Part shown: piece by piece, positions 1 to 8,254 of the stretch
How the letters are laid out: every line of letters starts with the position of its first letter
Position numbering within the stretch: the stretch's first letter is position 1
NCBI GenBank assembly: GCA_028278205.1
Contig: JANQES010000114.1
Location: forward strand, 1 to 64,000
DNA length: 64,000 nucleotides
Source of the DNA: Rhodothermales bacterium
GTDB lineage: Bacteria; Bacteroidota; Rhodothermia; Rhodothermales; Bin80
Reading direction: 5' to 3'
Translations under genes and position numbers: made by a program
Notes under the pieces: generated by a model
Seen by the model: the letters and a program-made list of their open reading frames with translations, nothing else
Database searches by the model: none
Told to the model about the DNA's origin: nothing

Positions 1-4
1 CGGA

Positions 5-63
5 GGGTGTAAAACGGTTTGTTTACACCCCCAGTCGCTGCGCGACAGCCCCCTCAAGGGGGC
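5..63. repeat. Intergenic hairpins at window edge
   Basis: A perfect 9-bp inverted repeat (GGGTGTAAA at 5-13 and TTTACACCC at 22-30) is followed by a C-run/G-run palindrome at about 49-63. The second element resembles the C-run/G-run palindromes inside the murC-murG spacer near 40240-40385. No gene is visible in 1-136. This is probably the right half of an intergenic repeat cut by the window edge. Confidence 0.5.
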
Positions 64-136
64 GGTTCTTGCAGCCATCAACACCTTTTGATCATGACCA
101 AAAAGACTACATCATCCTGACTCCGGAGGTACGACT

Positions 137-433
137 ATGCACGAACACGGCATACAACGCGACTCCGCCGCGTGGATTTTCTTCGTTAAGCTCTCTTTCG
201 TCATTTCGGTGCTGGCCCTGGCCCTCGGCATCTACTTCATCCCTGCCGAGCTATGGGTGAAAGGCTACATGGCGATGGGTTCGCTCTTCGTCATCGGCTC
301 GTCGATCACCCTCTCGAAGACCCTCCGCGACGAGCACGAAGCCAGGAAGCTGATCAACAAAATCAGCGAAGCCAAAACCGAACGCATCCTCAAAACCTAC
401 GATACCGACGAGAAGTCGCGCGTGGGCACCTAG
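137..433 (+). CDS. YiaA/YiaB-type two-helix inner-membrane protein
   Basis: This 98-aa protein matches the yiaAB two-helix domain family. Two hydrophobic segments (about residues 16-36 and 45-58) are separated by a short loop containing LWVKGYMAMG, and are followed by the family-typical SSITLSKTLRDEHEA stretch and a charged cytosolic tail. A good ribosome site (CCGGAGG) lies 7 nt before the ATG, which supports this start. The family's function is not established beyond membrane location and links to stress responses. The gene stands alone; a short-word repeat begins right after the stop codon. Family assignment is fairly secure, function unknown. Confidence 0.75.
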   Translation: MHEHGIQRDSAAWIFFVKLSFVISVLALALGIYFIPAELWVKGYMAMGSLFVIGSSITLSKTLRDEHEARKLINKISEAKTERILKTYDTDEKSRVGT

Positions 434-435
434 AA

Positions 436-757
436 AATGGGCAAATGGGCAAATGGGCAAATTATACCAATGGTACTTTGATCTCGTGCATTAGCACTAC
501 GGCTGTTCTTGTCATCCCGAGCGCAGCAGAGGGATCCGTCATGTATTGAAACCGTCCTCGAAGAGTTCAAACGGCGCGTTTTAGAAAGATCCTTCGACTG
601 CGGCTCCCTGGCGGGAGCCTTCGCTCAGGATGACAATTTCAACGATTGGCAGGCTCTCTAATGCACCATCTCAAAGTGCGATTGATATCAGCAAAAGGCG
701 ATCAGACTGAGATTTGCCTATTTGCAGATTTGCCTATTTGCCCATTTGCAGATTTCC
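436..757. repeat. Nested short-word inverted repeat array (word ATGGGCAA)
   Basis: The left arm (436-462) is three copies of the 8-nt word ATGGGCAA. The right arm (712-757) is five to six copies of the inverted word, TTTGCCNA. Between them lies a second inverted pair: GTCATCCCGAGC at 511 and GCTCAGGATGAC ending at 634. This gap of about 330 bp between yiaA-like and the thioredoxin-NHL gene holds no plausible gene. The right arm stops 3 nt before the stop codon of the next gene. Confidence 0.75.
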
Positions 758-760
758 CGC

Positions 761-2659
761 TTACTCCTGCGAAGCCACCTCTAGCCGCACGACGGCCCCG
801 GCGGCGGCGCCGGCTTCGACGCGCAGCGGCAGGCGGAGCGTCACGGGTTCGAGCAGACAGTGACCGTTGGCTTTGTCGCAATAATAAATCGTGCCGTCGA
901 GGGTGATTTCGGTCTCGCCTTCGTCAAAAGTGAAGGGCAGCGTCGTCGGGTAGGCGATGGGGTGCGGGCCGTCGGTGGCCGGGCGGGCGACGGCGGCGTC
1001 GGCGCTCCGGGCCGAGACGGCGCCCGTGTTGAGGTCGTTGGGCGCAAAGCCGCCGGGCAGGACGATGTCGAGTGTGAGCAGGCCGTCGCCGGGGGCTACG
1101 GTTTGCGCGTCGAGCCGGGGCGCGGCGTCCAGCGTGGCAGCGGCAGGCGGTTTTTCGGCGATAGGCAGCGTGCGCACGCGCCCGGTTTCGAGATCGGCGG
1201 CGCGGATCTGGTGGTTGTTGGTGTCGGCGATGAAGAGCGTGCCGACGACGACTGCCAGGCCGCCCGGCTCGTTGAATTGTGCCTCTGCGCGTCCGCCGTC
1301 GCGGTAGCCTTGCCGGCCGGCGCCGAGGAAACTCGTCAGCACGCCGTCTGCCGGGTCGTAGCGTTTGATCTTGTGATTGTAGCTATCCGCCACGTAGACC
1401 AGGCCGCCGCCGAAGGCCACGCCGAGCGGATGCTGAAGCCGCGCGTCGGGATAACGCCCGTCGATATCCCCAAATTCAAAAAGCCCCTGGCCCACGAGCG
1501 TCTCGACGGCCCCCTTTGCTTTGCCGAAGGGCACCCGTCGCAACGCGCTCGTCTCGCTGTCGGCAAAATAGAGGAAGGCGCCGTCGGAGGCGAGGCCGCT
1601 GGGCTGGGCGAGTTGGGCATCGAGGCGCTTGCCGTCGACGATGTTCTCGCGCCCGTCGCCGGCGTAGATCTCGCCTTTTCCCGTTTCCGGATCGAAAACC
1701 CAGAGTTGGTGCGGCCCGGCCATGGCCACGTAGAGGCGGGCGCGGCCTTTGGCGTCGCGGTGCAGCAAGACGTCCCAGGGCGAGTTGAGCGGCGAGGCCG
1801 GCCCTTTGGCCCGCGTCGTGCCGAAACGCGCCTGCGCGCCGTTGCCGGCCAGCGTCTCGACCTGCCGGGCGCGCAGATCCACACGGCGGAGGGCATGGTT
1901 TTCGGTGTCGGCCACGTACAGCGTTTCCGTGGCGGCGTCGAAATAGACGCCCTGCGGCTGCCGGAACGTCGCCTCGTCGAAAGCGCCGTCGTCGAGGCCG
2001 GCATCGCCCCGGCCAATCTGGGCCTGCACGCACCCGTCGAGATCGGTGATGAGCAGGCGGTGATGATTCGAATCCGAAATAAAAAGCCGCCCGGACGCCT
2101 CGTCACCTGCGATTTTTCCGGGGAACGACAGCATCTGTTCGGGCGCGTCTTCGTGCTCCAGGCGCGTCGTTAGCGGCGTCCGGTCGAGCGCACCCTCGGC
2201 CTCGAAGATCGGAATCAACTGCTTGAGGGCCTCATCGAACGGCGCAAAGACCCCCTCGCCCGACATCTTCCCGACGATGTAGCCTTTCGGGTCGATCAGA
2301 AAAAGCGTCGGCCATGCGCGGACGGCATAGTGCTGCCAGACCTCGAAGGCGTGGTCATTGACGACGGGATGTTCGATCTGATACCGCAGGATGGCGTTGC
2401 GGATGCTCTCGGTCTGTTGCTCGTTGGCAAACTTGGCCGAATGCACCCCGATGACGACCAGTTCGTCGGGATACTTGTGTTCGAGCCGTTTCAGATCGGG
2501 CAGCACGTGCATGCAATTGATGCAGCAAAACGTCCAGAAATCGAGCAGGACGAACTTGCCGCGCAGATTGCGCAGACTCAGCGGCCGGGGTGTGTTGAGC
2601 CACTGGAGCCCCGCCGGAAAATCCGGCGCGCGCACCGTGCCGTAGTCAGTCGGGGGCAT
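761..2659 (-). CDS. Thioredoxin-like / NHL-repeat protein (NHLRC2-like)
   Basis: This 632-aa protein starts with a thioredoxin/TlpA-like domain (about residues 15-150) bearing the redox motif WTFCCINC, followed by the cis-Pro region AWPTLFLID. Residues about 175-480 are a six-bladed NHL propeller with recurring blade motifs such as LFISDSNHHRLL, LYVADTENHALRRVD and LFIADTNNHQIR. The C-terminal ~120 residues resemble a DsbD-like periplasmic fold. No signal peptide is obvious, so it may be cytosolic or use a later start. The architecture matches the NHLRC2 family, whose substrate is unknown. It is transcribed away from a short-word hairpin located just upstream. Confidence 0.85.
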   Translation of the reverse strand: MPPTDYGTVRAPDFPAGLQWLNTPRPLSLRNLRGKFVLLDFWTFCCINCMHVLPDLKRLEHKYPDELVVIGVHSAKFANEQQTESIRNAILRYQIEHPVVNDHAFEVWQHYAVRAWPTLFLIDPKGYIVGKMSGEGVFAPFDEALKQLIPIFEAEGALDRTPLTTRLEHEDAPEQMLSFPGKIAGDEASGRLFISDSNHHRLLITDLDGCVQAQIGRGDAGLDDGAFDEATFRQPQGVYFDAATETLYVADTENHALRRVDLRARQVETLAGNGAQARFGTTRAKGPASPLNSPWDVLLHRDAKGRARLYVAMAGPHQLWVFDPETGKGEIYAGDGRENIVDGKRLDAQLAQPSGLASDGAFLYFADSETSALRRVPFGKAKGAVETLVGQGLFEFGDIDGRYPDARLQHPLGVAFGGGLVYVADSYNHKIKRYDPADGVLTSFLGAGRQGYRDGGRAEAQFNEPGGLAVVVGTLFIADTNNHQIRAADLETGRVRTLPIAEKPPAAATLDAAPRLDAQTVAPGDGLLTLDIVLPGGFAPNDLNTGAVSARSADAAVARPATDGPHPIAYPTTLPFTFDEGETEITLDGTIYYCDKANGHCLLEPVTLRLPLRVEAGAAAGAVVRLEVASQE

Positions 2660-2669
2660 GGTCTGGGAG

Positions 2670-2757
2670 GTGTTTTGGTGTTATGGTGTTTGAGTGTTTT
2701 AGTTTGTCGATTCAAAGAACTAAAACACCATAACACCCGAACACTATAACACTAAAA
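2670..2757. repeat. Short-word inverted repeat (word TGTTATGGTGTT)
   Basis: The left arm (2670-2704) consists of GTGTTTTGGTGTTATGG-type words. The right arm (2719-2757) repeats the inverse, with CTAAAACACC, ATAACACC and CGAACAC words. The same word set recurs at 9799-9887, downstream of gluQ. The element sits between the start of the thioredoxin-NHL gene and the terminator of the barrel gene. Confidence 0.8.
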
Positions 2758-2761
2758 AACA

Positions 2762-2797
2762 AAACCCCGCAGCCGCCACGAGGGCAGCCACGGGGCC
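2762..2797 (-). terminator. Rho-independent terminator of the 2819-3460 gene
   Basis: A 13-bp imperfect stem (2765-2777 with 2783-2795, CCCCG ends) is followed on the minus strand by TTTTGTTTTTTAG. It lies 22 bp past the stop codon of the barrel gene. Confidence 0.75.
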
Positions 2798-2818
2798 TCG
2801 CGATGCACGGTAAAACGG

Positions 2819-3460
2819 TTAATTCTGGAGATTGAAGATGACGCCGCCGTGGAATTGCAAGCCCGAACTGGCCGAGCCGTCATTATCCTGATGCAACTCG
2901 TGCGAGCCGATGGAATACCGCAACTGGGTGATGATACGCGGCGAGCGTCTTCCCCAGAGAATGCCGCCCAGCACGTTCAGGCCGATCGCCGTCCCGGACT
3001 GGGTTTCGGAAATAAGGCAGGGTCCTGGTCGCTGCGGAGACGGACACAAATCTCCAACGGTGGGGTCTTCGTCGCCGGTGACGATGCTCAGGCCGAGGCC
3101 GAGGCCGGCATAGGGCGTGATGGTGCTCGCACGCCGCCCCACAGACAGCAACGCGTTGGCGTCGAGTTGAAAGCCCGCCATGCCGTTGATGTCGAACAGG
3201 TAATAATCGAAGGCCGGGTTGATAATCAGCGAAAGCCGCTTGGGCTGGCCATCGTCGCCGGTTCTTTTATAGCCTTCCCGGACATAGATGTGCAACTGAC
3301 CACCGATTGATATCGTGCCGGGGTCTCCCACTTGATTTAAGACCCGGAAACCATACCCGAGGCTGGGCGCCAGGTCGATCCGCTGGGCCTGCGCATCCTG
3401 CGGGCCAGCCATGAACACGATCGTGATCAGGGTGATCGCGTAGGCGAATAGCTTTTTCAT
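2819..3460 (-). CDS. Outer-membrane beta-barrel protein (unknown function)
   Basis: This 213-aa protein has a clear signal peptide (MKKLFAYAITLITIVFMAG, cleavage near AQA-QR). The rest alternates polar and hydrophobic residues in short strands with a recurring glycine pattern (ITPYAGLGLGLSIV, TAIGLNVLGGI, LQFHGGVIFNL) and ends in an aromatic/polar residue pair, as in small outer-membrane barrels. A central loop contains two cysteines (near GDLCPSPQRPGPCL) that could form a disulfide. The 3695-4207 gene encodes a similar barrel, so the two may be distant paralogues. No specific transport or enzymatic role can be assigned. Confidence 0.7.
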   Translation of the reverse strand: MKKLFAYAITLITIVFMAGPQDAQAQRIDLAPSLGYGFRVLNQVGDPGTISIGGQLHIYVREGYKRTGDDGQPKRLSLIINPAFDYYLFDINGMAGFQLDANALLSVGRRASTITPYAGLGLGLSIVTGDEDPTVGDLCPSPQRPGPCLISETQSGTAIGLNVLGGILWGRRSPRIITQLRYSIGSHELHQDNDGSASSGLQFHGGVIFNLQN

Positions 3461-3607
3461 GCCTCTATCGAATTAAGGAAAAGGATGATGGTCTGTGTAA
3501 GCCATCGCGCTCTATCGGCGCAACGCCTGTATGCTGCGAAAAAATAGCACGAAATGCAAGTATTTTTTTGTGCGAATGCCTGTGTAGGAGATCAAGATGT
3601 AGCAGCC

Positions 3608-3690
3608 CGAGCGTCTAAGCGTCGGAGAGTTGGAGAAAAACTGCTTTTCTTCCCCGGCGCTCCGATTCGCCGACTCGCCGGCTCATCAAA
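3608..3690. repeat. Degenerate short-word inverted repeat
   Basis: GAGCGTCTAAGCGTCGGAG on the left is partly complementary to CTCCGATTCGCCGACTCGCC on the right, across a short centre near GAGAAAAACTGCTTTTCTTC. It resembles the other short-word hairpins of the window but is more diverged. It lies between the two barrel genes. No gene is seen in 3461-3694. Confidence 0.4.
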
Positions 3691-3694
3691 CCGA

Positions 3695-4207
3695 TCAATT
3701 GCCGCCGATGGTGAAGAGAATCCCCCCGGCCAGGGCAAAAAGTTCGACGTCGCCGAAGGTGATTTGCGCCTGGGCAAACGGGGTCAGATTGCCCTGGCCG
3801 AACGTGGCGCCGCCGATCACGTTGAAGCCGAGGTCGGTGTCGCTGTCATCGAAGCCCCCGACGACGCCCAGGTCGAGATCGACCGAAACACGCGAGATCC
3901 CGATGCCGGCGCCGGCGTAGGGCGTGAAGCTCTGGTTGTCGATACCGAATTCGTACAAGGCATTCAAGCTGAGTTGCCACAGATCAAAGTTATCGACGAA
4001 ATAATAGTCCAGCGTGCCATTGAGGATGACTGGAAAATTAGGGAAGACGAACCGCGAGTCGGCGCCGAGGAAAAACTCTTCGACGTTGCCGGCCAGGTCG
4101 AAGCCGATGCGCGGGCCAAGCTGGATCTGCGTCTGCGCCTGCGCCTGCTGCGCGCCGAACCCGACAAGCATCCCAAACAGAAGTACGAAGGCTGTAAGCT
4201 TTTTCAT
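3695..4207 (-). CDS. Outer-membrane beta-barrel protein (unknown function)
   Basis: The start at 4207 (MKKLTAFVLLFGMLVGFGA) is preferred because it gives a canonical signal peptide; a longer reading would add 24 unrelated residues. The mature ~150-residue part has strand-like repeats (IQLGPRIGFDLAG, LNGTLDYYFVDNFD, FTPYAGAGIGISRV, GFNVIGGATFG) typical of an eight-stranded outer-membrane barrel. It resembles the neighbouring 2819-3460 product in the TPYAGxGxG strand. The substrate is unknown. A divergent promoter region of about 130 bp separates it from the plus-strand gene at 4335. Confidence 0.7.
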   Translation of the reverse strand: MKKLTAFVLLFGMLVGFGAQQAQAQTQIQLGPRIGFDLAGNVEEFFLGADSRFVFPNFPVILNGTLDYYFVDNFDLWQLSLNALYEFGIDNQSFTPYAGAGIGISRVSVDLDLGVVGGFDDSDTDLGFNVIGGATFGQGNLTPFAQAQITFGDVELFALAGGILFTIGGN

Positions 4208-4334
4208 AGTGCATACCGGTTTGATGAACGGATTCACGTAAATGTACGACATTAGAACTTTGCAAATATAATCCCTCAAATCATGATATTTTTATAACGC
4301 TCTCCTGTTTTACCTTGAAAGTCGCGTCAAAACA

Positions 4335-6044
4335 GTGCTTTCGCAATCAACCCGATCCGGCAACGACTCCGTGAGGCTTCTTCTTTTTTTCGGCGTTTTA
4401 ATCCTGGCGGTGGGCAGCCCCGCGCAGCACGCGACGGCGCAACCGGCCCCGCTGAAAGGATTGGTATGGACGGAGCCGTCGGATCCGGCCCAGGCCGAGG
4501 CCGAACTCCTGGCGATGCATCGTCTGGGCGTCGAGGCTGTCCGCACGGGGCTGGTGCAACGCGAAGGCCTGCTTACCCTGGCCGACACGCTGGGCCTGCA
4601 CGTCTTCCAGGAACTGCCGCTGGACGCCCTCTCGGCGCCCGCACTGGCCGACACCCTGGGCTATGCCCGGCGGCTTCTTGACCTGGCCATCGACCGGGCA
4701 CGCAACCATCCGTCGGCCCGGCACTTCGGGCTGGCGCGCCGCAGCGACACCAGCGACCCGCTGGCCTGCTCCTTTTTCGAACAACTCGCCGAGCGGGTGC
4801 ATCGCCTGCCCAACAGCCGGGCCTATTACCTGAGCGCCTTCATCGAAGACGACCGGTGCGCCGGCGCCGTTGACTTTGTCCTGCTCGACGCGCTCGACGC
4901 GAGCGATCCGGCGGGGTTGCTCCGTCGCTGGGAGGCCGGGCAGAGCAGGCGCGTGGCGGGCATCGGCGCCCTCGGCACGTGGGTGCGCGCCGGGGCCGGC
5001 GTCGGGCTGCGAAGCCGGCACTCGTCGGAGGCCCAGGCGCGCTATCTCGAAACCCATCTGGCTGCCCTCCTGACCGAGACCACGGCGCCGTCGCCCAACG
5101 CCGTCTTCGTCTACCATCGCCGCGACACCCGCCCGCTCTTGCCCTCGCCGGCGCACGACCTGGACCGGCCCTATCAGCAAAACTACGGGCTCTATACCGC
5201 CGACGGCGCACCGCGCCCGTCGCTCGACGTGGTGCAGGGTTTTTATACCGGCACGCAGACGGTCTTCGCCTTCTCCGCCGGCAATGCCTCGGCCCAGAGC
5301 GTGCCGTGGAGCCTGCTCTTTGGGTGGGTCGTGTTTATCCTGATGGCCGGCTGCTACGCGTTCTCGCCGCGCTTTCGCTACGCCGTGCCGCGCTACTTTC
5401 TGGCGCACGGCTTCTATCGCGAATCCATCCGCGAAGGCCGCGAGGTGCTGCTCGGATCGAGCGTGGTGCTGCTGATTGCGATGGCGTTATGCGCGGGGGT
5501 GATGGGCAGTCTTTTTCTGGACGTCATGCGGCGTGAGGCGGCGTTCCGGCTGTTGTTCGGGACGCTGCCGGAGCCGGTGCAAATCGTCGGGGTGGCGCTC
5601 CTGGCGCAGCCGTGGATGCTCGTGCTGCTGCTGGGCAGCTTCTATGCCCTGGGCGTCGCGCTGTGGACGTCGCTGCTCTCGTTCGCCTCCCGCCGCCGCC
5701 ATCCGCTGATTCCGGGGCAGGCGTTGATGCTGGTGCTGCTGGCGCGCTGGCCGGCGCCGCTGCTGATGACCGGCGCGATGGTCGCTTCGACGTTGCCCGA
5801 AGCGCAGGCCGTCCCGGTGATGTTGATCCTGGCCGGCACCTGGGTGGTCGCCACGTCCGCCGCCGTCATCCGCACCCTGAGCGACTACGCCGCCATCACC
5901 GACGGCCCGCCGCTGGTCGTCGTGGCGATGGCCTTTGCCAACCCGCTGCCGGTGCTGCTGCTGGTAGGCCTCTTCGTCACGCTGGTCACCCTCGACGCCG
6001 GCCCTACGCTGGCCTTCTTCTGGCACCTCGCCACGAGGTCGTGA
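4335..6044 (+). CDS. Unknown exported protein: glycosidase-like barrel fused to a multi-TM domain
   Basis: The 569-aa protein opens with an export signal (LLLFFGVLILAVG). Residues about 35-310 look like a TIM-barrel segment of the GH2/beta-galactosidase type (LGVEAVRTGLV, LHVFQELPLDAL, spacing of alternating strands and helices). The expected acid/base Asn-Glu pair is not evident; the region reads ARHFGLARRSD. Residues about 325-560 contain about six hydrophobic segments, so the barrel would sit outside the membrane. The combination suggests a non-catalytic or diverged sugar-binding module anchored in the inner membrane. I do not recognise the family. Its stop codon abuts the first arm of a triple-nested inverted repeat. 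Confidence 0.55.
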   Translation: MLSQSTRSGNDSVRLLLFFGVLILAVGSPAQHATAQPAPLKGLVWTEPSDPAQAEAELLAMHRLGVEAVRTGLVQREGLLTLADTLGLHVFQELPLDALSAPALADTLGYARRLLDLAIDRARNHPSARHFGLARRSDTSDPLACSFFEQLAERVHRLPNSRAYYLSAFIEDDRCAGAVDFVLLDALDASDPAGLLRRWEAGQSRRVAGIGALGTWVRAGAGVGLRSRHSSEAQARYLETHLAALLTETTAPSPNAVFVYHRRDTRPLLPSPAHDLDRPYQQNYGLYTADGAPRPSLDVVQGFYTGTQTVFAFSAGNASAQSVPWSLLFGWVVFILMAGCYAFSPRFRYAVPRYFLAHGFYRESIREGREVLLGSSVVLLIAMALCAGVMGSLFLDVMRREAAFRLLFGTLPEPVQIVGVALLAQPWMLVLLLGSFYALGVALWTSLLSFASRRRHPLIPGQALMLVLLARWPAPLLMTGAMVASTLPEAQAVPVMLILAGTWVVATSAAVIRTLSDYAAITDGPPLVVVAMAFANPLPVLLLVGLFVTLVTLDAGPTLAFFWHLATRS

Positions 6045-6308
6045 TTTTAGATTTTAGATTTTAGATTTTGGATTGGGTGCTGCTATTACTCCAATGGCAC
6101 ACGGATGAACGCGGATAAGACGGATCTTCACGGATTTGTGTTGTCAGGCGATACAGGATGGAAGAAAGTCAATCCATCTCGTTTCTCACGCGCTTTGTCT
6201 ATCCTGTATCGCCTGACAACAATCCGCGTAAATCCGTACCATCCGCGTTCATCCGCGTGCCATTACAGGAGGCAAACTACCAATCCAAAATCCAAAATCT
6301 AAAATCCT
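6043..6308. repeat. Triple-nested inverted repeat between convergent genes
   Basis: Three concentric layers are visible. The outer layer is GATTTTAGATTTTAG words at 6043-6077 against CCAAAATCCAAAATC words at 6278-6308. The middle layer is CAATGGCACACGGATGAAC at 6092-6137 against ATCCGCGTTCATCCGCG at 6220-6265. The inner layer is TTGTCAGGCGATACAGGAT at about 6141-6159 against ATCCTGTATCGCCTGACAA at 6201-6219, a perfect 19-bp pair. The outer right arm covers the stop codon and last residues of the minus-strand glycosyltransferase. It may serve as a bidirectional terminator. Confidence 0.8.
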
Positions 6309-7273
6309 AAGACCGGGTGGCTTTGGGGCTGGGTGAGGCGCGTCCAGGTGCGATCTGCAAAATCGTAGAACGGCTGTTTGGCGTGCAGCCAACTGAAGTG
6401 GAGCGCAAACGGCGTGGCTTTCAGCGAATCGCGCCGGCCCAGCAGGCGGGCGAACAGGCCGATGAGGAAATTACGGATTTTCGGGTTCGGGATGCCGCGA
6501 ATGTCGTAGATAAACCGGTCGCAGTAATACAGGCACGAGACGCGCTCGAAGTCGGCGTCGGCGTCGGTCATGCCCTCGATGTAGTCGAGTTGCGGGCTGT
6601 TGTAGCCTTGATACCAGAGGTAGATGGGCAGTTCGAGGCGGCTCATGGCCATCGAGAGGCTCCACTCGCACGACTCTTCGGTGCGGCCTTCGTGGAAGCG
6701 GCTTCGGAAGTGGGTCTCGGCGCGGCGGTTGAGGAAATCGACGGCCTCTTCGCAGACCTTCTGGGTCAGCGCCCGGTCCTGAGCGTAGATCATACCGGCC
6801 TGCACCCGGGGCAGGTTGGTCAGCCCGAAAGCGCGCAGCGTGCGGCCTCGCCGGTCGCGGATAATTTCCAGGGCCACGCCCAGACCTTTCGGCCCGCCGA
6901 AGTAGAAGTCGGCGCGTTCGAGGCCGGTAGCGGTGAACGGATAGACCGAGAGTTGCGTCCAGAGCGGATCGGGGTTGCGGCACCAGATCATGTCGGCATC
7001 GATGAAGAGCGTCCGTTCGAACGGCATGAATCGATGCAAATGATGCTTGAACCCGACGATGGATTGATGCGCTTCGGGCAGATCTTCGATGAGCGTAAAG
7101 AGCGTATCGAGGCCGTACCGCTCCAGAAGCGCCCGATGGGAAGGAGGACAAAACAGAGCGACAGGCCGCCGCACATCGTGACGACGCAACGTGACGACCG
7201 AGGCCACAGCGTGGCGCACGTAGTCTTCTTTGCCGTACGTGTGGAGGACGTACCCTTCTTCAGGCACGGGCAT
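6299..7273 (-). CDS. GT-A fold glycosyltransferase
   Basis: This 324-aa protein has a nucleotide-diphospho-sugar transferase core. Residues about 8-95 form the Rossmann-like half, ending in the DxD metal site of FIDADMIWCRNPDP. A later acceptor half includes VQAGMIYAQDRAL and ESCEWSLSMAM. It has no signal peptide or membrane segment, as expected for a cytosolic transferase acting on an envelope glycan. It resembles the families that use LIDADMI-type motifs (GT8-like/DUF family), but donor and acceptor are unknown. Its last three codons and stop lie inside an inverted-repeat arm, so the native C-terminus may have been reshaped by repeat insertion. Confidence 0.65.
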   Translation of the reverse strand: MPVPEEGYVLHTYGKEDYVRHAVASVVTLRRHDVRRPVALFCPPSHRALLERYGLDTLFTLIEDLPEAHQSIVGFKHHLHRFMPFERTLFIDADMIWCRNPDPLWTQLSVYPFTATGLERADFYFGGPKGLGVALEIIRDRRGRTLRAFGLTNLPRVQAGMIYAQDRALTQKVCEEAVDFLNRRAETHFRSRFHEGRTEESCEWSLSMAMSRLELPIYLWYQGYNSPQLDYIEGMTDADADFERVSCLYYCDRFIYDIRGIPNPKIRNFLIGLFARLLGRRDSLKATPFALHFSWLHAKQPFYDFADRTWTRLTQPQSHPVLGF

Positions 7274-7370
7274 CTGCTCTTAGTGACGCAATTGCGAAAG
7301 TTTTTTAGAGACAATGGGGCGGTACTAATTACGTCGAAAAAATCCTGCTCGGTTTGCTAATCCGGGGCCG

Positions 7371-7429
7371 TCATGGGTCATGGGTCATGAGTCATGGGAT
7401 TCTCACTCATGACCCATGACTCATGACCC
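7371..7429. repeat. Short-word inverted repeat (word GGGTCAT)
   Basis: The left arm (7371-7399) reads TCATGGGTCATGGGTCATGA. The right arm (7405-7429) reads TCATGACCCATGACTCATGA, separated by only about 5 nt, so it would form a tight hairpin. It lies between the start of the glycosyltransferase gene and the end of the mlaC-like gene. Confidence 0.85.
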
Positions 7430-7546
7430 TCCGACAAAACGGGCAAGACTTATTTCGGCTTAGAGCGTCTCTAAAAAACAACTTTCCCCTCTACGCCAAG
7501 CCCGCCGAAGTGTTCTCTTTTGAATTTTGACCCCTCAAAATTCAAC

Positions 7547-8194
7547 TTAACTGCTGGCCTGGATCTTATCGCGTTTCTTGTAGAGGCTCGCCATGAATTT
7601 GTCGAAGCCGCGTTTGCGGATGTAGCTCTGAAACGAAATGGCATAGCCTTCGACCGTGCCCACCTCGTCGAGGATGATGTCGTAAAGCCACCAGACGCCG
7701 TCTTTCGAGGAGAGCATATACTCGACCATCAGCTTTTTGTCCTCGATGCTCGCCGTCGTCTTGACGTACGCTTTGTCGCCATCGACCTTGACTTCGTCGT
7801 AGGCCACCTGCGCGTTGTAGACGTTGAGATCGGCCAGCGACTGCGAGCGGACGATGGTGCTGAAGACATCGACGAACTCGGCGCGTTGCTCCTCGGTCAG
7901 ATCCGCCCAGTACTTGCCCAGGGCCTGGCGCCCCATCTCTTCGAAATCGATCTGATCGTTGATGAGCGAAGCGGCGCGGTCGCGCTGCGCCTGGGTGGCC
8001 GTCTTGGGGTTGTCGACGAGCGGCTTGACGGCCTGTTTGATCTCGCGGTCGCGCTTTTGCAGCAGCGCGCGGATCTCCTGCTCGACCGGGTTTTGCGCCC
8101 GCGCCGGGAGGGCGAAAAAGCCGACCATCAAAAGGCCAACCAGCATGACGACAACGCGGCGGCGTTGCCGGGATGTGTTCAAGATTACGGACAT
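7547..8194 (-). CDS. mlaC: MlaC-family periplasmic phospholipid-binding protein
   Basis: This 215-aa protein carries a signal peptide (hydrophobic VVVMLVGLLMVGFFA, cleavage near ARAQ). It then has the MlaC/Ttg2D fold signature: a helical half with FEEMGRQALGKYWADLTEEQR, then FVDVFSTIVRSQSLADL, and a beta half with VKVDGDKAYVKTT and WWLYDIILDEVG. MlaC ferries phospholipids between the outer-membrane MlaA complex and the inner-membrane MlaFEDB transporter. Here it follows a TolC-family gene by 60 bp on the same strand, probably as one operon, while no mlaA/B/D/E/F gene is in the window. The family is secure; the gene symbol is by homology. Confidence 0.85.
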   Translation of the reverse strand: MSVILNTSRQRRRVVVMLVGLLMVGFFALPARAQNPVEQEIRALLQKRDREIKQAVKPLVDNPKTATQAQRDRAASLINDQIDFEEMGRQALGKYWADLTEEQRAEFVDVFSTIVRSQSLADLNVYNAQVAYDEVKVDGDKAYVKTTASIEDKKLMVEYMLSSKDGVWWLYDIILDEVGTVEGYAISFQSYIRKRGFDKFMASLYKKRDKIQASS

Positions 8195-8254
8195 CGTAGG
8201 GTGCGTGTTGTGTGTTTCGAGGGTGATTTTAAACGAACGAGGATCACAAAAGAT

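Noticed and set aside
860..2173. Long plus-strand frame opposite the thioredoxin-NHL gene
   Set aside because: It is the antisense shadow of a well-supported coding gene, with composition typical of reverse-frame GC-rich sequence and no family features.
6105..6302. 65-codon frame between convergent genes
   Set aside because: It lies wholly inside the triple-nested inverted repeat.
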